Assembly: GCF_013282745.1 (NCBI RefSeq)
Contig: NZ_CP054044.1
Location: 3,100,001 to 3,164,000, forward strand
Source: Yersinia bercovieri ATCC 43970
GTDB lineage: Bacteria; Pseudomonadota; Gammaproteobacteria; Enterobacterales; Enterobacteriaceae
DNA length: 64,000 nucleotides
Reading direction: 5' to 3'
This document shows, piece by piece, positions 1 through 7,516 of the stretch (positions within the stretch are counted from its first letter, which is position 1; every line of letters begins with the position of its first letter). The notes beneath the pieces are model-generated. The model was not told the origin of the DNA. It saw nothing but the letters and a program-made list of their open reading frames with translations, and made no database searches. Both the position numbers and the translations under genes were made by a program.

Positions 1-1532
<1,532 letters not shown>

Positions 1533-1551
1533 TTAGTCAGCGATAAAAATA

Positions 1552-1570
1552 AATGTTATGCGCTCACAAT
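1552..1570 (-). promoter_or_regulatory. lac operator
   Basis: On the minus strand the gap between lacI and lacZ carries ATTGTGAGCGCATAACATT, differing from the core of E. coli lacO1 at only two positions. It lies 56-74 bases upstream of the lacZ ATG, where LacI binding would block transcription. The left half-site is better than the right, as in E. coli. No second good operator was seen in the window. No convincing promoter hexamers were found, so the exact promoter is not assigned. Confidence 0.85.
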
Positions 1571-1645
1571 CACGATGCATTCAAGATGAATTCAGTGGCA
1601 GATAAAGTAAATAGCTGTTGGTTAAATAGTCGAGAGTGATCGCAT

Positions 1646-2671
1646 TTATTCGTTTTTAGGCGCAAATGGGGCCGTTGTCTGACGTATTGTTAGTTGGGTG
1701 GCTAATAGCAACGTTTCAGAAGGGGGCTCAATGGTATGGTGCAACCTGACTATCAGGCGGGAGACGCTCTCTTCCCCCAACAGTTTGAAATTTTGCCTGA
1801 CAGTGGTCAGTGGTGGTTGGAAATAGGCACTGTCTGCGGTGTCATCGTAACCAATGACAGAGACTTGCCCCGGCACATCGATATTATGCTCATGCAGTGC
1901 ACGTAACACGCCAAGCGCCATTTGGTCGTTAGCTACTAAAATGGCACTAAAGGGGGTGTGGCTGGTAATGAGTTTCTGCGTTGCCTGATAACCACTTTGG
2001 GCGTCCCACTCCCCGTGATAGACCGCCTGTGGCATTAATGAGGCACGGCTCAAAGCCTGTAGCCAGCCCTGATAGCGCAATTGGGCTGAAATAGCCTCTT
2101 TCGGCCCGCAAATTAGCGCTATTTGCTGGTGGCCTAATGCAATCAGGTGGTTTGCCCCCTGAATAGCCCCGACCTTGGGGTCAAACAAGACACTGAAAGC
2201 GGCAGATTGCGGGTCAACATCCAGAAACAACACCGGAGTCCCTGCACACTGCTGGACAACTTTCTGGCTGCGGGTTGGTTTCAGAGGAACATTCACTAAA
2301 ATTCCATCAACCCGCTGAGCTAATAGCTCATTTATGGCCTGCTGACAGGCATGGTCACTGTGATCATCTACCATCGCAATGACAATTGAGTATCCCAATT
2401 CACGGGCTCTGCTTTTTATTGCCGCTGCGATTTGCGAGGGGGCATGTAAAGAGAGGTCCGTGGTTGCCAGCCCTAGAGTAAGGCTATGTTTGCCCGCTAA
2501 TTGCTGCGCTACCCGGTTAGGAACATAATTTAGGTCAGTCATGGCCTGTTCCACCTTGCAGCGGGTTTTGGGCGAAACATGGGCTGCCTGATTTAAAACG
2601 CGGGATACGGTTTGATACGAAACACCGGCTTGGCGTGCGACATCATCTAAAGTGACAGATTTCGGCCTCAT
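1646..2671 (-). CDS. lacI: Lac repressor, LacI family
   Basis: Transcriptional repressor of lactose use. The N-terminal helix-turn-helix (about residues 6-27) contains GVSYQTVSRVLNQ, identical in the base-reading helix to E. coli LacI, followed by the hinge helix NRVAQQLAGK. The periplasmic-binding-protein-like core (about 60-335) contains HAPSQIAAAIKSRA, the VANDQMALG region and GYDDT, all LacI-specific. The protein is 341 residues against 360 in E. coli and stops at about the position where the E. coli tetramerisation helix begins, so it is probably a dimer. It lies upstream of lacZ on the same strand with an operator between them, which supports lacI rather than another LacI-family member. 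Confidence 0.9.
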   Translation of the reverse strand: MRPKSVTLDDVARQAGVSYQTVSRVLNQAAHVSPKTRCKVEQAMTDLNYVPNRVAQQLAGKHSLTLGLATTDLSLHAPSQIAAAIKSRARELGYSIVIAMVDDHSDHACQQAINELLAQRVDGILVNVPLKPTRSQKVVQQCAGTPVLFLDVDPQSAAFSVLFDPKVGAIQGANHLIALGHQQIALICGPKEAISAQLRYQGWLQALSRASLMPQAVYHGEWDAQSGYQATQKLITSHTPFSAILVANDQMALGVLRALHEHNIDVPGQVSVIGYDDTADSAYFQPPLTTVRQNFKLLGEESVSRLIVRLHHTIEPPSETLLLATQLTIRQTTAPFAPKNE

Positions 2672-3149
2672 GTCTCTCTCTCGGGGTAGGTGGCTGCTTA
2701 TTTTAGCAAAATTTTAAGATAAACTTTTAGTGCTGGCCGATAAACGTGATGAAAAGCAGGCCATTTAGCGTATTTTGATATTTTTTCCTGAATGCGGCAG
2801 TGTGCCTTGATTCGGAGGATCATTAATTTGGTGATTATTCCGTGTAAAAATGAGTATCAAGAGTATAATAAGTGGCTTTTTTGGCTTTATTTTAGGCGGC
2901 TGATCAAGAATCTTCTGTTTGCCTGCTAAAAAGAGTTGCTATTAAAAGCCGGTCATGAGTTAATGCGTCTCGGCCTGTGGTACAGACCTATTTATGCACG
3001 ACATCTTGAGTAAAGTGGTTCATATTTAAAGCGTTATCGTTGATAGCTCTTCACTGACGAATTTCCTTCATAGTGCCTCCATAAGTAACGACTGATAACC
3101 GGCTATAACACGCCCATGGTGGCAAAATTTTTTAATAAAGGAAATAAAC
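2672..3149 (+). promoter_or_regulatory. lacI-csp intergenic region with probable csp promoter/leader
   Basis: This 478-base gap separates divergent lacI and the cold-shock gene. A perfect TATAAT is at 2864-2869, with no good -35 hexamer, and would give a leader of about 270 bases. GTGGTACAGACC around 2978-2989 loosely resembles the cold box of csp leaders (TGACGTACAGA). The csp ribosome-binding site (AAAGGAAA at about 3137-3144) is clear. Long leaders are usual in csp genes, but the promoter and cold box here are only suggestive. Confidence 0.35.
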
Positions 3150-3362
3150 ATGTCTAACATGATGAAAGGTCAAGTAAAGTGGTTCAACGAGTCTAAAGGC
3201 TTCGGTTTCATCACTCCAGCTGATGGCAGCAAAGACGTGTTCGTTCACTTCTCTGCAATCCAAGATCAAGGCTTCAAGACCCTGGCTGAAGGCCAGAATG
3301 TACAGTTCTCTATCGAGAACGGTGCTAAAGGTCCGTCTGCAGCAAACGTAACTGCAATCTAA
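3150..3362 (+). CDS. cold-shock protein of the CspA family (CspC/CspE-like)
   Basis: A 70-residue single cold-shock domain that binds single-stranded nucleic acid and acts as an RNA chaperone or antiterminator. Both RNA-binding motifs are present: KGFGFI (RNP1, about residues 17-22) and VFVHF (RNP2, about 30-34), with the basic KWFNESKG start. The sequence is nearer to E. coli CspC and CspE than to CspA, so cold induction cannot be assumed. Length is normal. The ATG is preceded by AAAGGAAA and the gene is followed by a strong intrinsic terminator, so it is probably monocistronic. Confidence 0.9.
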   Translation: MSNMMKGQVKWFNESKGFGFITPADGSKDVFVHFSAIQDQGFKTLAEGQNVQFSIENGAKGPSAANVTAI

Positions 3363-3382
3363 TTGGCCCTTGGCTGATTATC

Positions 3383-3408
3383 AAAAAACCCGCTAAGGCG
3401 GGTTTTTT
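3383..3408 (+). terminator. intrinsic terminator of the csp gene
   Basis: AACCCGC-TAAG-GCGGGTT hairpin with a run of six T residues, about 20 bases after the csp stop codon. Flanking A and T runs make it usable in both directions. Confidence 0.9.
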
Positions 3409-3613
3409 ATTGCCTAGCGTAAAGCAACATCGGCTGTACAGCGTAACTCTTTGATGTCAGACACCTCCTGTCTGGTTAGCCGCTATTTTGGCTCCACTGA
3501 CTGACTCAAACCCACCCGTTATACGCACAATTGCCTCTCTTCTCTCAAATAAAATCACCAAAAGCATACCGTTACCTATACGTAAGCCTTATCATTCTCA
3601 TCTGATTCTGTAC

Positions 3614-3672
3614 TATACCCTTATACTTGAAGCTGCAGGGGAGTCGCTGCAACTCCAATGAATTTGGGTATA
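3614..3672. repeat. short ERIC-like derivative (internally deleted)
   Basis: A 59-base element has ends TATACCC and GGGTATA and keeps the ERIC end-proximal segments ACTTGAAGCTGCAGG and CTGCAACTCCAAT. It lacks the central hairpin present in the full copies at 29948 and 47864. Shortened ERIC forms are known from yersiniae. It sits just upstream of dsrB and its right end is 35 bases from the ATG. A degenerate left end only (CTATACCC, then ACTTGAAGCTG) is also visible near 5799-5821. Confidence 0.5.
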
Positions 3673-3706
3673 CACTAGTGGCATTGATTTAATCGAAGGT
3701 AATATC

Positions 3707-3898
3707 ATGAAAGTGAATGATCGGGTGACAGTAAAAACCGATGGCGGCCCACGACGTGAAGGGGTTGTTTTAGAGGTAGAGCAGTTTAGTGAGGGCGTCA
3801 TGTACCTGGTAGCACTGGAAGATTATCCAGCTGGTGTCTGGTTCTTTAATGAAATTGATAGCCATGATGGCACTTTTGTTGAGCCGCTGCACAAGTAG
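3707..3898 (+). CDS. dsrB: DsrB family protein
   Basis: A 63-residue protein matching E. coli DsrB along its length ([17 protein letters not shown] start; LEDYP and WFFNE motifs). DsrB was named for regulation by the DsrA small RNA and RpoS in E. coli; its biochemical role is unknown. The ATG follows GAAGGT with seven bases spacing. It is a monocistronic unit with its own terminator. A short ERIC-like element lies in its upstream region and may be part of the transcript. Confidence 0.88.
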   Translation: MKVNDRVTVKTDGGPRREGVVLEVEQFSEGVMYLVALEDYPAGVWFFNEIDSHDGTFVEPLHK

Positions 3899-3925
3899 TA
3901 CGAGTACCACAACGGGTGCTTCCAA

Positions 3926-3961
3926 TAACCGGAGGAAGGTGTCTGCCTTGCCTCCGGTTTT
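3926..3961 (+). terminator. intrinsic terminator of dsrB
   Basis: Stem ACCGGAGG / CCTCCGGT, continued inward by AAGG / CCTT with one bulged G, followed by TTT. It lies about 30 bases after the dsrB stop and before the convergent chemoreceptor gene. Confidence 0.75.
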
Positions 3962-4012
3962 GCTAGTTAATGTTATCACTCTTAGCGTGGCTGAGTTTTA
4001 GGCTCCAATAAA

Positions 4013-5752
4013 TCAGAAAGTTTCCCAATTCAGCGAGTCATCACCTGACTTTTTATTTGCACCTTTACTGTTTTGACCTGTTGGCGCGAGTACTGATCTC
4101 TTCACCTTAGCTGCAGGGTTATGGCCGTTTAGATGGAACACTGCAACAGCCTGCGTCAATACTTCAGCTTGTTGTTCGAGAGATGCCGCCGCAGCTGAGG
4201 CTTCCTGCACTAAAGAGGCGTTCTGTTGCGTCACGTTATCCATTTCTGAAACCGCTTGCGCGACCTGGCTGATACCTCGGCTTTGCTCATCAGAAGCTGA
4301 GGCTATTTCACCCATAATATCAGTGACATGAGTAACAGCCGTCACGATTTCGCTCATTGTTTTCCCTGCGTCGGACACTAAAATTGAGCCATCACCAATC
4401 AAGTCAACAGATGCCTCAATCAATAACTCTATCTCTTTAGCGGCATCGGCACTGCGCTGTGCCAGATTGCGAACCTCACTGGCGACCACGGCGAAACCAC
4501 GGCCCTGTTCACCTGCGCGAGCAGCTTCAACCGCAGCATTCAGTGCCAGGATGTTGGTTTGGAAAGCAATGCTATTTATTACATTGGTAATTTCAGCAAT
4601 TTTCATTGAGCTGAGGGATATTTTATCCATCGTGTTGACGACATCATCAACAATATCACCACCTTGAGCCGCTTTAGCCGAGGCATTAGCCGCCAGTTGG
4701 CTGGCATGATGGGCATTCTCTGCATTTTGTTTCACTGTCGCGGTGAGCTGCTCCATGCTGGCGGCAGTCTGTTCGAGTGAAGCGGCTTGCTGCTCAGTGC
4801 GTGCCGAAAGATCGGTATTGCCCAGTGCAATTTCGCTGGAGCCTTGGTAAATAGATTCAGCACTGCTGCGGACAGCTTCGACTGTAGTGGATAATGAATC
4901 TTGCATCTGCTGTATATTGTTACCCAATACACCAATCTCATTGCGGCCGAAGGCTACGGGTGTTTGGGTCAAATCACCTTGAGCAATGCGCTGAATGCGT
5001 TCTACCAGCCAGTTAATCGGCTTGATGATGACCCTGCTGATCACTAAAAAAGCGATCAACGTTAATAGAATAGCCAGAATAAAGGCTCCCCCCATCAATA
5101 TGTAACCGAGGCGGGCTTCTTGCTGAGCTGTCTGGTTGATTTGGGTGGCGCGTTCTGTGCGATATTTAACCGCTTTTAGCAGTGGCTCATTGTAAGCGCT
5201 GTCCAACTGATTAAGTTTTTCTGCCTCAAGAGAGATAACCTCTTCAAAATGCCCCTCTTTGGTCGCGTCGAGCATGAGTTTCATCCCGTCGTCGCGATAC
5301 TGTTCATAGGCTTTTTTCAGCGGTCCATCCAGAGCGGTGTCAGTTTCAGACTTAACCGGGCGGTTATAGTAGAGGTTAAACATTTGTTGTGACTGAGCAA
5401 TCCAGCCTTCAGCACTTTTCAGGCCCTGCTGGTAACCCTCGGTATCACCGATACGTGCCGATGATGCTGCTTGAATAAGAATAAGGCGTGCAGTGCGCAG
5501 GTAATTCGAACTATTAGATAGACCCAGTCGGATATCCAGCTCTTGGGTCGCTTCTTCAAGTGATTGGTTACTTTGTTTTAGAAAGTAGCCTGACGTACCA
5601 ATTGCCGCTGCAAATAAGAGTAGTATCCCCGCCAAGATGGCGATAAACAAAGTGACCAGACGCATGTTATTAACAAACAGTACTTTCGTATTTGTACTCT
5701 GCTCTGGCATTATTTTTCGATCCAATGGCTGATGCGTACTTCCACGTTTCAT
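4013..5752 (-). CDS. methyl-accepting chemotaxis protein
   Basis: A 579-residue inner-membrane chemoreceptor. Membrane segment 1 is at about residues 30-53, a periplasmic four-helix sensor at about 55-215, membrane segment 2 at about 216-238, then HAMP and a methyl-accepting signalling domain with the conserved hairpin tip ([19 protein letters not shown]). It ends in NWETF, the pentapeptide that tethers CheR and CheB, so it should adapt by itself. The ligand is not predictable. Its cytoplasmic N-terminus is longer than usual; an internal Met at about residue 16 is an alternative start, but the first ATG has GGAA at good spacing. It stands apart from the main chemotaxis block, with its own sigma-28-type promoter. 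Confidence 0.93.
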   Translation of the reverse strand: MKRGSTHQPLDRKIMPEQSTNTKVLFVNNMRLVTLFIAILAGILLLFAAAIGTSGYFLKQSNQSLEEATQELDIRLGLSNSSNYLRTARLILIQAASSARIGDTEGYQQGLKSAEGWIAQSQQMFNLYYNRPVKSETDTALDGPLKKAYEQYRDDGMKLMLDATKEGHFEEVISLEAEKLNQLDSAYNEPLLKAVKYRTERATQINQTAQQEARLGYILMGGAFILAILLTLIAFLVISRVIIKPINWLVERIQRIAQGDLTQTPVAFGRNEIGVLGNNIQQMQDSLSTTVEAVRSSAESIYQGSSEIALGNTDLSARTEQQAASLEQTAASMEQLTATVKQNAENAHHASQLAANASAKAAQGGDIVDDVVNTMDKISLSSMKIAEITNVINSIAFQTNILALNAAVEAARAGEQGRGFAVVASEVRNLAQRSADAAKEIELLIEASVDLIGDGSILVSDAGKTMSEIVTAVTHVTDIMGEIASASDEQSRGISQVAQAVSEMDNVTQQNASLVQEASAAAASLEQQAEVLTQAVAVFHLNGHNPAAKVKRSVLAPTGQNSKGANKKSGDDSLNWETF

Positions 5753-5924
5753 TGTCAGTTCCGTTTCTATAGTCGCTCGAGGAAAGGTCCTTGCCTGCTA
5801 TACCCTGCTTACTTGAAGCTGTAGCCTTGTTCGCTTGTCACTGCGATCACGTGGGGTGCAGGCATCGCTACTTAAAATTAATTCACCCCTATATTGAAAA
5901 TAATCCCAACAATCCTTTAAAGAT

Positions 5925-5951
5925 TTATCGGCAACGGGGCTAAAATAGTTA
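5925..5951 (-). promoter_or_regulatory. sigma-28 (FliA) promoter of the chemoreceptor gene
   Basis: On the minus strand a perfect -10 element GCCGATAA is preceded, after 11 bases, by TAACTATT, a weaker match to TAAAGTTT. It lies about 173 bases upstream of the chemoreceptor start codon, as expected for a class 3 motility gene. Confidence 0.7.
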
Positions 5952-6198
5952 GGGTTATAAATGAGATCACGGTCGCAGTTTAGATTAAAGATTCCTCATA
6001 TTTCTGTAATTGAGTCAATGACTTGATAGTGGATTTTTATGAGCAACCATGTAACGAGGGGAGGGTGAGTGATTGAGGTTACTCTATAGTGCTCTTTTCA
6101 CGTGGTGAGATTCGCGAAGATAATATCTAATAAATCAAAGCAATTAATTAGTTGCCAATATTATAAATATTAGTTTTATTATTTAATTCTCCTGGGTT

Positions 6199-6215
6199 GG
6201 TTTAGGTTCTGTTTA
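6199..6215 (+). promoter_or_regulatory. PhoP box upstream of mgtCB
   Basis: GGTTTA-GGTTC-TGTTTA is an exact match to the PhoP direct repeat (G/T)GTTTA-N5-(G/T)GTTTA. CATAGT at 6231-6236 could serve as the -10 element. PhoP/PhoQ activates mgtCB in Salmonella under low magnesium and acid. The box lies 378 bases upstream of mgtC, so the transcript has a leader of about 350 bases. The stretch 5952-6198 between this box and the receptor promoter shows nothing recognisable. Confidence 0.85.
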
Positions 6216-6281
6216 GGAATATAAGCTTTACATAGTTATCACTCGCAACTATACTTTTGGAAAAATCAGATGGAGAAGCTA

Positions 6282-6323
6282 ATGGATACGCAAAGTAGTA
6301 GTCAAATAAGCAAGGCAAGCTAA
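6282..6323 (+). CDS. short leader ORF in the mgtC 5' leader
   Basis: A 13-codon ORF (MDTQSSSQISKAS) follows GGAGAA with seven bases spacing, just downstream of the predicted PhoP-dependent start. An in-frame ATG at 6270 would add four residues but has a weaker ribosome-binding site. Salmonella mgtCBR also has short leader ORFs (mgtM, mgtP) that couple leader translation to mgtC transcription, but the peptide is not recognisably the same. The last codons overlap one arm of a predicted stem (6314-6320 with 6346-6352), as expected of an attenuator. Expression is inferred. Confidence 0.45.
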   Translation: MDTQSSSQISKAS

Positions 6324-6540
6324 CTCATCTCCCTATTGATTTGTTGCTTGCCGAAAAATGGCGGGCAGCACCCTCTCTCTATTTTCTGAGCTGTGCAATC
6401 CCAATAATGTTTTAACTCGATGAGAAACCATCGAGGGTATTAATTTGGGTTTTTATTATGGTATTTAACAACCACGCACTATTCCCTCCCGGCCTAAACA
6501 TAGGTTTTTGCTGAGTAATACCTTAGGTATATCTCTCAGC
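6314..6540 (+). promoter_or_regulatory. structured mgtC leader with mutually exclusive stems
   Basis: GGCAAGC (6314-6320) can pair perfectly with GCTTGCC (6346-6352). The latter can instead pair with GGCGGGCA (6360-6367, two G-T pairs). Further downstream are CTCGATG-AGAAAC-CATCGAG (about 6417-6436) and a longer hairpin GCTGAG...CTCAGC with inner ATACC/GGTAT (about 6510-6540). This is the architecture of a translation-coupled riboregulator. No classical U-tract follows the second stem, so if it attenuates it may be Rho-dependent. Confidence 0.45.
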
Positions 6541-6592
6541 ACAATTACCTGTGTGCTAAATAGCACATGATTATTCTACCAATGATTAAATC

Positions 6593-7303
6593 ATGGAGAG
6601 AATCATGGCAGTAACTCCTTTTGTCATAAATTTATTATTGGCGATGTGTCTCGGCGCGTTAATTGGTGCTGAAAGGCAATGGCGTCAACGGATGGCGGGT
6701 TTACGGACTAATGCATTGGTTGCCACCGGTGCTGCGGTATTTATTCTTAGCTCTTATGCCACCTCACCGGACAGTCCTGGGCGTATTGCTGCTCAAGTTG
6801 TTTCAGGAATTGGTTTCCTCGGCGCGGGCGTTATTATGCGAGAAGGCATGAATATCCGAGGATTGAATACAGCGGCGACGCTTTGGTGTTCAGCGGGTAT
6901 TGGTGTGCTTTGTGGCCTAGGATTATATTGGAATGCCGTGGCGGCAACAGCGGTTATCCTGTGCGCCAATATATTGTTACGTGAAGCTGCACAACGTATT
7001 AACTTACAACCCCAGCAACAAGCGGTCGATTTAGAAGTTCGCTACCGGATTCAGGTTACCTGTGGTACAGAGGATGAAATATTAGTCCGCACGCTTATTT
7101 TGCAGGCATTAAATGGTGTGGCATTACGGTTGCAATCACTTTGCAGTGCCGATATTGCTAAGCCCGGTCAGTTGGAAGTCTGTGCTGAAATAGTGGCAAC
7201 ACCTGCAGCACAGAAAGAAATTGAAGGTATTGTTTGTCGCGTAAGCTTGGAGCGCAGTGTTAGCTCTATTCATTGGCGTATTGCATCTGAATTACCGGCA
7301 TAA
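6593..7303 (+). CDS. mgtC: MgtC family protein
   Basis: An inner-membrane protein of about 236 residues matching Salmonella MgtC. The N-terminal half has four to five hydrophobic segments with the family motifs GALIGAERQWRQRMAGLRTN, GFLGAG and TAATLWC. The C-terminal ACT-like domain (about 150-236) is more divergent. MgtC supports survival in macrophages and growth in low magnesium, partly through effects on ATP synthase in Salmonella. It is the first structural gene after the PhoP box and mgtB follows after 213 bases. The first ATG gives MERIM, as in Salmonella; an ATG at 6605 has the better-placed GGAGAG and could be the true start. Confidence 0.93.
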   Translation: MERIMAVTPFVINLLLAMCLGALIGAERQWRQRMAGLRTNALVATGAAVFILSSYATSPDSPGRIAAQVVSGIGFLGAGVIMREGMNIRGLNTAATLWCSAGIGVLCGLGLYWNAVAATAVILCANILLREAAQRINLQPQQQAVDLEVRYRIQVTCGTEDEILVRTLILQALNGVALRLQSLCSADIAKPGQLEVCAEIVATPAAQKEIEGIVCRVSLERSVSSIHWRIASELPA

Positions 7304-7374
7304 TTAATAAAAGAGACAGATCTTTTTTAATCAATAATAAATAGCGCTGACCCATGTGGTAGTAAGGAGTTGTT

Positions 7375-7416
7375 ATGGACGATCACCCCGGAGTTAACTT
7401 AATTAGCTGCTGCTAA
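7375..7416 (+). CDS. short ORF between mgtC and mgtB (possible leader peptide)
   Basis: A 13-codon ORF (MDDHPGVNLISCC) has the strong Shine-Dalgarno AAGGAG five bases before its ATG. Its last five codons and stop form the left arm of a perfect nine-base hairpin (7399-7407 with 7412-7420), so translation would melt the stem. It ends in tandem cysteine codons and holds one proline codon. I know no described homologue. It may be a leader peptide tuning mgtB; it may also be fortuitous. Confidence 0.35.
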   Translation: MDDHPGVNLISCC

Positions 7417-7492
7417 TTAAATATAAAATTGGCAGCGCAATAATAGTTCAGCACAACTTATCTCAACTTTATTGAGTGGATAACTGCTGTGC
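7399..7492 (+). promoter_or_regulatory. two hairpins upstream of mgtB
   Basis: Hairpin 1 is TTAATTAGC-TGCT-GCTAATTAA (7399-7420), perfect over nine pairs. Hairpin 2 spans 7451-7492: GCACA/TGTGC at the base, then TTATC/GATAA and TCAA/TTGA. The second ends 16 bases before the mgtB ribosome-binding region. Together they suggest post-transcriptional control of mgtB separate from mgtC, an inference from structure only. Confidence 0.4.
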
Positions 7493-7516
7493 ATTTAGAA
7501 TTAAAAGAGAAGCGTT

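Noticed and set aside
5799..5880. second ERIC copy near the chemoreceptor promoter
   Set aside because: Only the left end resembles ERIC (CTATACCC, ACTTGAAGCTG); the core and right end are unrecognisable.
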